From Perca fluviatilis (Eukaryota; Chordata; Actinopteri; Perciformes; Percidae), in assembly GCF_010015445.1 (NCBI RefSeq), contig NC_053126.1, positions 23,121,169-23,185,168 of the forward strand: DNA of 64,000 nt. Direction: 5' to 3'. The position numbers and the translations under genes were made by a program. A model generated the notes under the pieces. The model saw only the letters and a program-made list of their open reading frames with translations. It was not told the origin of the DNA and did no database searches. Position 1 is the first letter of the stretch. Each line of letters starts with the position of its first letter. Below are positions 45,576-56,830 of this stretch, piece by piece.

Positions 45576-46305
45576 CTAGGGCCCTATTTTAACAATCTAA
45601 ACCCACGGTGTGAAGCGTGCTTTTAGGGCGTGTACGAATCCACTTTTGCTAGTTTAAAGGCAGAAAATATGGTCCGTGCGCCAGACGCATGGTTCAAAAG
45701 GGTTGTACTTAGTGTCTTAATTAATCATAGGTGTATTTTGGGCGTAACATGCAATAAACCAATCAGTGAGTGAGTGTCATCTCCCATTCCCTTTAAAAGC
45801 CAGGCGCGTTTGTACCTTGGCGCATTGCTATTATGATGGAGGATATGCTAAGTGGGAAGGAGAGATAATTCAGGAGAATAAACTGATCTACTCGTGCGTA
45901 TCATAATACTATTTCACATTGTAATATTTTTAATCTTTTGCATGTTTTTGTGCTGCTGCACGTCCCTGTGTGTGTGTGTAACAAACATTGTGTGTGCACG
46001 CTGCACGAGTCTAGGCGCATTTTGCTAATGAGTTGTTAAAATAACAATGAAATGCTGCGTTATTGACTTTAGACCAGGTTTTTCTTGGTCAATGGCGCAA
46101 TCACTTTCCGCTCCCTCAAAATAGCAATACCCTAATAATGCACCTGAACACACCTCCCTGTAAGACAGCACGCCCATTGGCGAACAGATTTCCTATTTAA
46201 ATGACGTGGGTGCTGGACAGGAAATTGATAACTTTATTGGTCTTAAACTAGCTAAGACGCTTGCGTCAGGCTTTACATTGCGCCGGGTGCAAGATGGGGC
46301 CCCAA
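45576..46305. mobile_element. TAGGGCCC-terminus TIR element
   Basis: It starts TAGGGCCCTATTTTAACAAT and ends near GGTGCAAGATGGGGCCCC; reversed, the end reads GGGGCCCCATCTTGCACC, so the ends pair imperfectly. The interior has GTATTTTGGGCGTAACATGC and AGCCAGGCGCGTTTGTACCT, words I recall from a widespread fish family. A start-like ATGATGGAGGATATG is followed after a few codons by a stop. Non-autonomous. Confidence 0.55.
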
Positions 46306-46468
46306 GAGTGTAGTTTGGGTCATTTGGTCCGGACAAAAAACTTGCCTTTTAACACATGACCCAAGAAGTGTAAGTATTAAGTCGCTATATGGGCTGACAG
46401 GTAACTTATTTATTGGACAGTTTTGGTGTGTTTCTGCATCATCATCATCAGTGCTGGACTCATATACC

Positions 46469-46876
46469 ACGGTCTCACGGCAGTGTAATGGTCACTTAAT
46501 TTTTTTATCTATTGATACGTGTTCACTGGGACGTTTTTGTCGTTTGTTTTGTGGTGGCCAGCACAAAATGGTCTATACGGAGATTAACGGGGAAAGCAAA
46601 CGCCACATCCCGGGGGAGGAGCCTCACACGCCGGGAGACGGCCGCAGGGGACGCACGACAATAACGGGATGCCGGAGGTTGGGTTTAGGAAAAAAAAACA
46701 TTTAATACTACTCACTACCGTAGATGTGCTGTGACCACGACATATGCTTCCCATTTAAATACATTAGTTTACATTTTCCTCCTGGCCACCATGAAACAAA
46801 CGACAAAAACGGCCCCGTGAACACGTATCAATAGATTAAAATAACGTGACCATTTCACGTACTGCCATGAGACTGG
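46469..46876. mobile_element. 408-bp foldback MITE
   Basis: Long inverted arms of about 100 bp: 46470-46571 and 46775-46875. Shared words: ATCTATTGATACGTGTTCAC, GTTTTTGTCGTTTGTTT and GGTGGCCAG, with an outer GTCTCA(C/T)GGCAGT. The core has CCGGAGGTTGGGTTTAGG and GC-rich sequence. No coding capacity. Confidence 0.8.
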
Positions 46877-47577
46877 GTTGCATATACGGTACTTGAATAG
46901 TGACAAATAGGTAGACAAAGTACAAAAAAGAGACAATTTATACCTTAATATTCTAATATCAGAATTTCCTGTGTGCTCACTTTTTCTCTCAAATATATAG
47001 GTAGGTACATAGTAGGACACACACTTAACAGACCTCTGTTTTAATTCTTTGTCACATTCTGATACATCAGAACAAATCCCCGAAGTGCATACATTACCAT
47101 GGTTACCAAAATTCTTTGCATTAATATGTAAATACATTGCTAATATGGTTTGCTTCCTGGATAGTCCATGATCAGTAGATGGATTTAATACTAATTTAGA
47201 CTTTGAATTCATGCTAAAATCACATATCTACTATCATTAAATGCTGTGGTCGGCCCTTATGCTTTCAGACCACTATCAAACTGCACCAGAGTCTATTCTT
47301 TTATGCAGTTTCTGTCCAGTGGTTTAGTCCATGGCAGAATACGCTTCACATCTTTCACACCAGCCTCGAAGAACAGCACTAAACAGGCAAACACACTGTA
47401 GTTCATTTGAACCAAATTTAATCAGGTTTGGTGTGAAGGCCCCGTCAGATTTATCCTGTGGGTGGAAACCACTAATCGAAAGCCCTTTATGGGGATAAAA
47501 AAATGAAAATGTCTCCATTGTTGAAGTGTTCATTAGATTCCACAGAGCTACTGTCTGGTTCAACTTTGAACTGACAG
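46877..47577. other. Intergenic DNA, nothing recognised
   Basis: The 147-residue minus-strand ORF (46769-47212) overlaps the foldback arm and has no recognisable domain. Confidence 0.35.
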
Positions 47578-47983
47578 TAGTCACACAGCATTCCAAGATG
47601 GGAAAAAACGTGATCTGGTTTATTGGCATTTCTTTAAACCGATCACAATCGTCTTGGGCGACGGTAAGCGCCGGACGGATCAACGGAGATGCTGCAAAAT
47701 AGCCTCGGGAAGGAACTTATTTTGGTGGAACATGTGTATGTTCAAAGGTTGTTTTAGTCGTGCAACAGAAAACTCAGATTGGACAGATAGTCAAGCTAGC
47801 TGTCTGGATTTACCCTGCAGAGATCTGAGGAGCAGTTAACCATACAGTTAACACCGACCAGAGTTTAGAATTCCAACACAAAGAAAGCGGAAGATGACGG
47901 ACATCCCGCTGAAATAAAGAAATTGAAGAATTTCCGGCGGCACCTGAACAATCCTGGAAATGAACCGTCATTGATATAGACTA
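47578..47983 (+). mobile_element. TAGTCT-terminus MITE, copy D, 5' truncated
   Basis: It begins within the family at TAGTCACACAGCATTCC, about 50 bp in from the usual start, and runs to the intact end ATAGACTA. It contains ACCGATCACAATCGTCTTGG and GCCTCGGGAAGGAACTTATT. Confidence 0.75.
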
Positions 47984-49199
47984 CAATTCAACAGACCATT
48001 AAACCAAAATGTTGGCTTCTCAAGATAAGTGGTCAATACAATAGGGGTTTGTTTTAAACCCTTTCTGATTATCACTGCTAAACTCTGTCATAAATCTGAT
48101 TAGATATCAGTGCAAAACTATAATGTCATCATAAAGAAAATAAGGTCCAGGTTTAACAAAAACAAAAGAATTTTCCTTTAACTAACCCTGAAAACTGCTA
48201 ACCCTGTGTGAGTTATTTTTGGCCTGGTGATATTCCACCAGGATTGTTAGCTCAGCTAAACCAAGCTGGTCAAACACAGAGAGAAAAGCCCCCCCTATGG
48301 TAATGGACCGGTTTATGTGATTGTCACATGTAGCCAGCCCACCTGGGAGCCATGCCATCAGCGTGGGATGTCCCGGGTAGGATACTTGTTCAATCACTGC
48401 TCTTGGCTGCTGCTCGTATTGCCAGTGGCATTTTGATTGAATGTTTTCTATTCACACACAGAGCTCCTTTTAATGGCCCTTTTCATGTGACAGTGATCTA
48501 TATGCAGGTAATTACAAATGGCTATGATGGATAGTGCTGTCTGATTTACCATGATTATCCTGAGATTAAACATGTTTCAGAAATCCCAAATGTCAAAAAC
48601 AATTATAAGGTCACAGGAGTTGGTTCCCCAGTTCTTTAGATTATAATTTATTTGAAAAGATATGACTGCAGTGCTAACCATGGAGTATATGAATTTCTCT
48701 TTTACGTTCAAAACTATTTAGAATATTGATCTGATGTTTGTGAACAGCTCCACGTGCCATGCAATCTGGCAGTTTGTACCTTATATGCCATGTGGACCTT
48801 GTTTATGATGATTAAATCTCTCAGCATGGCTGTCGCACCGCAGAGTGTGAAAAAAACATTCATTTGATGTTTAGTCGGACAGGTTTCACAGCTCTGACTG
48901 ACTGAGTGACTGAAGCCTGCCAGAACGGCGATGGATGCTTTATAGAATGGTGACAAAGCCAGCAAGTCTTCTGTCAGTGTCTGCGGAGGACACAAAATGG
49001 AGAAAGTATTGCTGAAAGCCCTTTTCTGTTAGTTATAATTGTCTTGTTGGCATATACCATATACAGAAGTCCCTTTTAAACCCTCGAGAGACATTAATCT
49101 TCACTGTCATCGTGAGTAACAATTTGTTCTAAATCGACCTCCCTTGTTAAATTAAGGTTATGTTGAAAATAAAAATAATAAGAAAAAAATGCTCAAGGT
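47984..49199. other. Intergenic DNA, nothing recognised
   Basis: No repeat or exon was recognised; ORFs are short and motif-free. Confidence 0.35.
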
Positions 49200-49440
49200 T
49201 GTTCTCTAAAAGCTTGGCTGGGCCTGTGCCAGCAGGCAGGGGGAAGCCAAAGAGTTTCCTGACTTAAGAGTCCATCTGCCAGAAAGACAAGGCCTTAAAG
49301 TCTAATTGGTCTGATTAGAGGGAGTCCTAAGCCAGCACTTCTGATTAAGTGGAGTGATGGAGGTGATAAAGGCCGACTGGCATGTGGCGCTGGACCATTA
49401 AGTGGGCAAAATGAAGCAAAGTTCACTCCAGGCTGTATGG
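49200..49440. promoter_or_regulatory. Candidate conserved block with two NKX2-like sites
   Basis: TTAAGTGG occurs at 49345-49352 and again at 49398-49405, and AGCACTT lies just before the first; this is the NKX2 core (TNAAGTG). TCTAATTGGTCTGATTAGAG adds homeodomain-like words. No repeat match elsewhere in the window. Functional meaning is inferred. Confidence 0.25.
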
Positions 49441-50770
49441 ACAGCCTATCTTATATTTCATCCTCCGTGAGCAGTGAGATGGGACCATATCAGTCATCAT
49501 CTCATGCCAGCGCCGGCTCCATGCATCTTCCTGCGCCAGCCATTCATAGACTGACACATGCTCAAAGTGTGAACAAAAGCAAGGGCAGAGGCAGGAACAT
49601 TTCTACCTCAAGAGTTTCACATTTTTCTCCTCAGCCGACGTTTAATTGCCTCATTCTTTTTCATTCTCTTGTGTTTATGCTGCTGGACCCAAAATGCTTT
49701 CCTCGCACCTTCTGCAATATGCACAATTCAATATTTGTACTTACTGTAGGCCATATACAGTATATATATATATATAAGAGATTAGATTTAATTTTCCTTT
49801 GGAGACACACCAACAAGTTAAAATTTGGTTTAAAAACAATATCTGGGGAAAGGAGAAAGCAAAGACTCCCTTGTAGCTCTGCAGGGCATGTGCTATAACT
49901 GAGTTTACAAACTACAGAAAAGAAGAAGAAAGAAAGAAGCAGCTCTTTTCTTCCAATTCTCGTGACGTATGGCTGTTTTGTGTTCTTTAGCTTTGACAGA
50001 AGCGTGTTCAAAGTTCACTCTGGCGTCTTTAAAGAACACACTTTGCAAGTCTCAACACTAGTGTGAAAAATAAAAAGAAGATATGCACATTGTAAAACAC
50101 AGGGACATACAATTTTGCCTGAGCACTGTCAGCCTTGCAGTGTCATTTTGGGACACAGGGCTCGATAAGTAATTAGGTCGTTTGCTCTGGGTAAGGAGGC
50201 GACATCCTGCACGTGGAAAAGAGAATATTATAAGCGCAGACATAACGTAATGCAAATTCGTACGCCTAACTGCATAAAACTGGATTCATCGGTATGGACA
50301 CGTGGAAAAGACACTTGCCTGAATTCAAAAGTGAACATCCTATAAAATTTCACAAAGATAAAGGATGTGATCTCATCAAAACCGTCTCTTTTGCATTTTT
50401 TGTTCATGATTTTTAACTCATTGAATTATTGATTGAATTAATCACTGAATTAAGTTTAGTCAGCAAACTCATGTTTATTATGTGACAACAAACATTTGAT
50501 ATTACTTTGTAGATGTCTGGGCTCTGATCTCGTCACTCCCAGCAAGCATGCACCAAGCTCAGCAGAGCAGAGGCTGGACAAGGGGGGCGACAACTAATCC
50601 TCCTGATGGAAACACGTGGGTGTGGGGGTGGGGCTTAAGAAATACCACATGAGCAGGGGCAGTGTGAGCAGCAAATGTTTGCAGTAGTGTTACGGCAGAG
50701 CGAGCGAATAAGAAGTGGAACAGCAGCACAAGAAGGCAAATCACTGAGCAGAGCGTTGACCGTCACAGAA
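49441..50770. other. Intergenic DNA, Ser-rich ORF of doubtful meaning
   Basis: The frame from 49437 starts MDSLSYISSSVSSEMGPYQS and is Ser/His-rich, but runs on into a (TA)n tract and has no domain. A short (TA)n array sits near 49761-49776. Confidence 0.3.
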
Positions 50771-50774
50771 CACA

Positions 50775-51290
50775 TTCTCACTCCCATCGTGTCAAAAAGC
50801 GACGCCTGGTCAGGTGCCTTTGGCGTTTGTTATTGACGTAAAAAGTCTCCTTTGCTTGGTCGGGACTATTGGCGTCACTTTTGGCGCCCTGTGTCGGGAC
50901 GTACGTTTAACTGACATGAGGCAAAAGAACAGGAGAGTTAAGTTTAGATAAAGATTGTGGGTGGGGTTACAAAATGTACATTTTAGTGACACGTGGGACA
51001 AGAACGGGACACGAACCCCCGGTCTCCTGGGTGAAAGTCCTGTGTTGTTTGACCCATCCACACCCCCAACCAACCTCCTTTTGCGGATTTTCCATCTTTC
51101 ACACTACTCGCTACCGTTGTGGCTCTTAATACTACGTCATCTTACAGCACCGCGGTCAAGCTGCTGCTCTGCCCGGTGCGTCCCATACAAACACTAAAGG
51201 GTGATTTTTGCTTCGGTATCTGACGCTGAGAGCCACTGAACAAGCGTCAGTATTTAACGAGTTGGGAGTGACAGCGGGTTGGTCACAAAG
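50775..51290. repeat. TIR-type repeat with tRNA-like segment, fuller copy
   Basis: The ends pair loosely: the left has TCACTCCCATCGTG and the right, reversed, has TCACTCCCAACTCG. Inside are GAGTTAAGTTTAGA, then a reversed tRNA-Asp-like arm (51005-51045: GACACGAACCCCC, GGTCTCCTGGGTGAAAGTCC), then TTTGACCCATCCACACCCCC and GACGCTGAGAGCCAC. Shared in order with 25245-25545. Confidence 0.6.
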
Positions 51291-51552
51291 ACTCACTGCT
51301 GGAAGAAGCATTCAGATTCTTTACTGAAGTAAAAGTGTCCTGTCCTGAATTCAAACCATTTAGTACTGTAAAATGATGGAAGTATTCGCAACAAAATGTA
51401 CTCAAAGTATGAAAAGTAGTTATTGTGCAGGAAAAATGTTCCCTGTCAGTGTTTTCCTATTATATCTGATGTTTGTGTATAAATATTACTGCTGCATTAA
51501 TGTGTATGTTACATTTTACTGCTGTAGCTGTTTAAGGTTGGGTAGTTTAATT

Positions 51553-52430
51553 CAGTGGTTCTCAACCTGGGGGTCTGGGAGATAATTTCTGGGGGTGGCC
51601 AGATTTTTGGGGAGAATAAAAATGAGCTAGATTTCAGAATGGTTTTTACATTACTGTGAGAGTTTGGTACTTTTAATGTGTTATATTCAGAGCTTCATGT
51701 GTAAATCTAGAGGTCCTGGAACACAGAAATGGGTCTGAAGGCGGGTCAGGGGGAGAGAAAAAGTCCCAAACGCATCAAAAATCCACAAAGCCTGGAATAC
51801 ATTGGACAAGACTAACTGCTAAAACTAAACTAAACTGTCATTAAAGGTCCCATGGCATGAAAATTTCACTTTATGAGGTTTTTTAACATTAATATGCGTT
51901 CCCCCAGCCTGTCTATGGTCCCCAGTGGCTAGAAATGGCGATAGGTGTAAACCGAGCCCTGGGTATCCTGCTCTGCCTTTGAGAAAATGAAAGCTCAGAT
52001 GGGCCGATCTGGAATCTGCTCCTTATGAGGTCATAAGGAGCAAGGTTACCTCCCCTTTCTCTGCTTTGCCCGCCCAGAGAATTTGCCCCACCCATGAGAG
52101 AGAGACATCATGGCTTTCAAACGAGCAAAGTGGCAGTTGGTCAAGACTGGGAAACAGACTTCAGATACAGTATTAGGGGACCACTAAGGCCTATATAAAA
52201 GCATCCAAAGAGCACCATGTCATGGGACCTTTAAAGCAAAGCATTATTTGTTTACATTTATTAATCAGAGCATTTACAAAACTCACTCGAAATCCGCAGG
52301 GGGAGGCATGTAGAAATAGCTGTTTACGCCGGTTTGCAGCTCCCTTTCTCGTTGCAGATGGGTTTGGGGGTTCGCAAACACCAACCTCATTATTCTAGGG
52401 GTCACAACTCAAAAAGGTTGAGAACCACTG
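51553..52430. mobile_element. hAT element, CAGTGGTTCTCAACC ends, middle of nest
   Basis: Near-perfect inverted ends: CAGTGGTTCTCAACCTGGG on the left; reversed right end CAGTGGTTCTCAACCTTTTT. 8-bp target repeats are GTTTAATT (51545-51552) and GTTTAATC (52431-52438). These ends are those of the widespread MER5/Charlie-like hAT group. Without the inner insertion it is about 480 bp and non-coding. Confidence 0.85.
51841..52234 (+). mobile_element. TTAA-flanked MITE (AGGTCC family), innermost of nest
   Basis: It starts TTAAAGGTCCCATGG and ends CATGGGACCTTTAA, with TTAA at each edge. It is the short form of the 9578-10108 copy, sharing GCTCTGCCTTTGAGAAAATG and CATGAGAGAGAGACATCATG. Confidence 0.85.
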
Positions 52431-52772
52431 GTTTAATCTACAGCAATGCATCATATTCTATAAGATCATCATATGTTTGTTAAGCTTAAAAAGTAGGAGA
52501 ATTGTGTCAACACATAAAGGAACACTTCATCCTTCAGTTTATCACAAACATTCAACATCAACACATCTGGAGATACGTGGTTTTCACTGGACAGGAAGGG
52601 AATGAAATATTGTCATCTGAAAGGAACTAAAGCTGTCGGACAAATGTAGTGGAGTATAAAGAACAATATTTACCTCTGAGATGTAGTGGAGTAGAAGTAT
52701 AAAGTTGCATAAAAAGAAAATACTCAAGTAAAGTTCCTTCGAATTTGTACTTAAGTACAGTATTTGAGTAAA

Positions 52773-53119
52773 TATATATATATATATATTATATCTTTTT
52801 GAAATATCCTGTTCTAATAAGCAACACTGGCTGTTATCAGCATCAGTAATACAGTTAAATAAAATACATGTATTGGCATTTTAGTAAATAGCATTACCAT
52901 CCAATCCTGGAAGAAGACTGAGAAACAGTTTTATTTAAAGTCTTAATGCCTTTTTGGCCAAGTAAACTGAGCATATATAAAAAGAAAGTAACTCCCTGCA
53001 CATTTAGTCTTTAAACGTTCTGTATTTAAAAAAAACACCTTGTGATCTGAGGTAACGTGAGGACGTTTTCTCACAAAATCTTCACTATTTAACCGTCAGG
53101 CCTGCCGTCTACACTTGCC
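52773..53119. other. (TA)n tract then unrecognised DNA
   Basis: A short TATATA array lies at 52773-52789; nothing else recognised. Confidence 0.4.
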
Positions 53120-53233
53120 TGAATCTAGTGAGACTATATCACAAAGACTGCATTTCGCTGTATTTGTACTTGTGCCCTGCACAATGACAATACAGTTGAA
53201 TCTAATCTAATCTAATCTAATCTAATCTAAAAA
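53120..53233 (+). repeat. Retroposon 3' tail with (ATCTA)n
   Basis: TGCATTTCGCTGTATTTGTA, then GCACAATGACAATACAGTTG, then five to six ATCTA units. This is the layout of a LINE or SINE 3' end with its pentanucleotide tail. Confidence 0.6.
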
Positions 53234-54150
53234 CAGGTTTTCACTGTTTTGCAGCCTGGATACAATATCTCTGAATGAAACCATAGCAATGACTCCAATC
53301 GTGTTTAGACTGAGCATCAGCCCTTCTTCTCTTTTTAACAAACACTGTCCACTAACCATGTGAGGAGGAAGAAGGCTTAAGAGATTCTTCTTCTCATATT
53401 ACATGTCAAGTCCGTCTTGCCTCTCGGTTATTAAAAGTAAATGTTATATTGACATTTCAATCACTCGGCCTTATTGCTTTCTCACTCACAGCGAACGCTT
53501 GTATCTGAGGACAATTTCTTTGGACTTCTGTTGCATTTACATGCAAAGCTTATGTTGCCAGAGCAAAGGTATCTATAGTCTCGGAGTGTTTTAGTAGCTT
53601 TACTCGGCTTAATTAGGTATCATGATAACTTATAGAACTCACACTTTAGAGTCTCTGGGGACACATACCGTGTGGAAACCTTAACAATGTGAGCAGTGGA
53701 TTTTCCATTTCCTACTTATTTTTCCACCTCTGCAATGCATATCCAAGTGAAGATAGTTTAATTGGAAATCTCTTCTTTTTTTTTTCTTCTTTTTTTTTTT
53801 TAAATAGCAGCAAGAATGTGTGTGTTAACAAAGCCCTCAGCATCTATTCCATGCTTAATAAACCATTGGTTCCTCTCAGTCTCTGTGCCCAATGACAGTT
53901 TCCAAAGCTGTGACATTTCTTTCCAAATGGTAATTGATTCAGAGGAAGCTGTTAGTATGCAGCTACAATTTAACAACTCTCCCCTTGGGGGAGGGGGAAG
54001 GATCAAGCTCTGGAAAGGAGAGACACCTTTTTTTTGTGTGTGTGTTGTTGTTGTTTTCTGTATTGTAGGTAGCCCCCTCCCTTTGAGATGGGAGAAAAGA
54101 TTAGAAAAAAAAGAGGTGGCTTGTTTTCCACATTTTGCTTCCCAGCTCGA

Positions 54151-54151
<1 letters not shown>
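53234..54151. other. Intergenic DNA, T-rich tract
   Basis: T-rich tract at 53773-53803. No gene; ORFs running into the AC array are artefacts. Confidence 0.4.

Positions 54152-54227
<76 letters not shown>
54152..54227. repeat. (AC)n microsatellite
   Basis: About 38 uninterrupted AC units. Confidence 0.98.
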
Positions 54228-54229
<2 letters not shown>

Positions 54230-54289
54230 AGCTCGTGCAGTAGGATACTGCTGAGGCCATTATTGATTGGGTGCCACTGACAGAATGGA

Positions 54290-54900
54290 CTTTGTCACAG
54301 GCAGCACTCTCCACTCAGGCTGCAGGCTGTGTTTACTGGTGCGTCTTACAGTACCTGCGAAGTCGAGGCACCAACACCACAACGAACAACAACAACAACA
54401 TGAGGGAGAGACAGACAAGCAGCAGTAATCCTCCCCAGATACTGTCAGGCCTGCTGAACAGAAATAATAGCATCACATCTAGCGTTCTGACTGCATGCAG
54501 GCGCCACAAAAATTGCCAGAGTTGTCACTCATGATAAGTGCTGGTGAGCACCGGCCACGGACCGTTAAAATTATGACACACTTAAGGAGAACAAACGAAG
54601 CGATGATTGGCCATATAATGTGACCTCAAGCTCATCAGGGTTCATTGTGCGTCCTTACAGTACGTTTTCCGTCAACAGCTGCTAACATGGATAAAGGTAA
54701 TCGCTCACGATGAAAGGCGCTATTAAGAAAACACACCAAAAACCCAGGCAGAAAAAGAGCAATTGCTGTGCCCCACGGATTATTCAGTTCATTACAGCGA
54801 TCCAAGGCTTCCCTTGAAAACAAACTATCGCCCCGGCATTCAATGTGAAGTTGGGCTGGAGCAAAGGTGAAATGAGTTTAGCAGCACAATCTTAGCTAAA
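54290..54900. promoter_or_regulatory. Candidate conserved non-coding block
   Basis: Long high-complexity stretch (CAGAAATAATAGCATCACAT, GAAAGGCGCTATTAAGAAAA, CACGGATTATTCAGTTCATT) with no repeat match in the window and no trusted ORF. The role is an inference. Confidence 0.22.
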
Positions 54901-55304
54901 CAAGACAAATGCACTGTTCTCTAAAGATTACACCCCCCCACCCCCCGCCGGATCATTAGTGTTGCACAAGTGATGAAAAGGAGGAAATCATCATATCTTT
55001 TAAGTTCTGCGGCCTCTGTTTCCTCTGGCAACTTTTATTACACTCTTCTCTCCAAATCATGCAAACCAGCATGATAAGAATGCAGTTTCTCCTTTACTGC
55101 AATAATAACTTTTTTTCATGTTATTTGATTTGACATGTGGAGACAAAATATATCAGTTTGCTGCAAAGTCCCTCTTAAACACTGGAGTGTTCGCTCTTTA
55201 AACTGCACTTTATTTGCCCATCAACTCTGACAGCCAGATGTCTTCTCATAAGTTGTTCGTCACAAACACCTGCGATGGTGTGATGCACTCAAACACTCGA
55301 ACAT
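54901..55304. other. Intergenic DNA, C-rich tract
   Basis: A C-rich run at 54932-54948; otherwise nothing recognised. Confidence 0.4.
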
Positions 55305-55343
55305 ACACACACACACGCACGCACGCACGCACGCACGCACACG

Positions 55344-55375
<32 letters not shown>
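55305..55375. repeat. Compound (AC)n(GCAC)n(AC)n microsatellite
   Basis: AC units flank about eight GCAC units. Both long ORFs here are repeat artefacts. Confidence 0.97.
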
Positions 55376-55378
<3 letters not shown>

Positions 55379-56172
55379 TGCTTTTCGACTTCTGTTTTCA
55401 TATTTACTTTGCAATCATTGAGCTCCTTTGAGAACATATCTGCATTGTTTTACTCCTTCCCTCCTGCACAGTTTATGCAGACAATCTCAAAAACAGATAT
55501 TGAAACAAACATGCTAAAAGTTTTAATTTCCCTTGACCCTCTTTTACATTCTTTAAGAATGCATTATGTATTATTTAAGGTGCAGCTCATCTGGTCACTC
55601 AGGTCCAAATTAGAAGTTTAAGTGTATTTTATAATCCCCTTCTCTGCATCACAGAGCAGTGAGGCATGTCAAATAAAGACAGATTACAGAAATCAATGCA
55701 CCAACCGGGTCTCTCTGGCTGCTCAGCTTTACCGAGTTTGATAAAAGACAGAGATGGGCTTCTGGAACTTTTGTTTTATTTATGCTCCTGATCTGATGCT
55801 GACTGAACATCTTTACAGACAAATATTCAAAACGTAGAGCTTTTATTTCTTTAATTCAGTTTGTCCACATCATAACACAACCATTTAACCACACACTGCA
55901 GTGGTAAGTATGCCAGTAGTATGACAAGTACTTTGATAATCAACAGGTAATTCATGTGTTAAAAGATTAGTCCTTCGTCATTATGGTCAATGTGGTCATT
56001 TTTAAAAAGAATGCCTTCTCAAAAGAAAACAGATACAATGCACTGCAAGGTATACAACTAAGACCTTAACAATATGGTGTCTCTGTATCTTCAAAACAAT
56101 GTGTACATCCAACATTGTAATAAGTCCGTAACAACTTTAACTTCCAAATTGATTGCAGTGATCTAAGGATCT
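55376..56172. other. Intergenic DNA, nothing recognised
   Basis: AT-rich, no recognisable feature. Confidence 0.35.
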
Positions 56173-56830
56173 AAATATAAGGAAGATTTTTTATTTACTT
56201 TGCATTTCGAGAATAAAGTCGAAATGTCGAGAATAAAGTCCACATGACATGAAAAAAGTTTAAATACTTTTTCGAGAATAATGTCGAAATGTCGAGATTA
56301 AAATTGAAATGACGAGAATAAATGCAACTCCTTTATCACTTAATCACATTAGAGCGACTGTCTGCCATGCCAGCTGCCTTGTAGGCAACATCATAGATAT
56401 GGGTAACGTCCTTGGAGTGCCGCGCTCGCCTGAGCCCCACTCCTTTAGGATCAACCAATTTGATCAATTGTCTTATTGTGTCTTGTGATACAACATATGC
56501 ATAGGTGTAACCATCGATACCTTTGCATCTGTCCATTACAAGCTATTTCAGTTTGCAGGAATGCGGCCACCTCTTCCAAGTTTGTTAGTTTCTGCTTCTG
56601 AACAGACGCAATTTTCGGCACAATCTCTTCAAAGTCCTGCAATGCATTTTGTAGAAGACTATTAGGTAAAGCTTGTAGTTTGGTTTTTTCTCAAAAGTCC
56701 GACTTGATTCTTGAAATATCAAGTTTTATCTCAACATGTCAACTTTATTCTTGTCATGTTGACTTTATTCTCTACATTTCGACTTTATTCTCGAAATGCA
56801 AAACAAATAAAAAATCTTCCTCTTTATTTT
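56173..56830 (-). mobile_element. Inverted-repeat element with integrase-like remnant
   Basis: Arms of about 130 bp (56181-56315 and 56695-56820) are inverted copies: GGAAGATTTTTTATTT, then GCATTTCGAGAATAAAGTCG. Within each arm a unit of about 20 bp (CGAGAATAAAGTCGAAATGT) repeats in degenerate form. The centre holds a frameshifted coding remnant on the minus strand. The words TACGACGGAGCATTAGGGCC at about 56844-56864 may be the true right edge. Confidence 0.6.
56336..56642 (-). pseudogene. Integrase-core transposon protein, N-terminal part, frameshifted
   Basis: Two overlapping frames together read a known order: FEEIVPKIASVQKQKL, then GQMQRYRWLHL in one frame and, after a shift near 56500, YVVSQDTIRQLIKLVDPKGV followed by LRRARHS in the other. 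In multi-copy fish proteins this stretch (RxGYRWLHL, VSQETVR, LDPxGVxLRRAR) leads directly into an rve-type integrase core beginning WHxDGYDKLKPYGI. That core is absent here: the remnant ends in ARHSKDV. Elements of this kind have been grouped with IS3EU or Ginger-like DNA transposons; I am not sure which. The single frameshift and missing catalytic domain make it a dead fragment. It sits between the long inverted arms. Confidence 0.6.

Larger units (their letters stand above)
51294..52772 (-). mobile_element. CAGTGGTGG-family hAT MITE, outermost of a nest
   Basis: The left end CACTGCTGGAAGAAGCATTC and inner TTTACTGAAGTAAAAGTGTC, and the right portion GAACTAAAGCTGTCGGAC through GTACTTAAGTACAGTATTTG, match the family in reverse. 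The right terminus is lost in a (TA)n tract. The element is split by 51553-52430. Confidence 0.7.

Noticed and set aside
46769..47212. 147-residue minus-strand ORF
   Set aside because: Starts inside a foldback MITE arm and continues in AT-rich sequence without motifs.
49437..49898. Ser-rich 153-residue ORF
   Set aside because: The first 40 residues look protein-like, but the frame runs into a (TA)n tract and no exon boundary or homologue is evident.
53800..54280. ORFs of 141 and 154 residues on opposite strands
   Set aside because: Both run through the (AC)n array as Cys-Val or Thr-His repeats.
55214..55621. 135-residue ORF
   Set aside because: Runs through the compound AC/GCAC array; flanks lack motifs.
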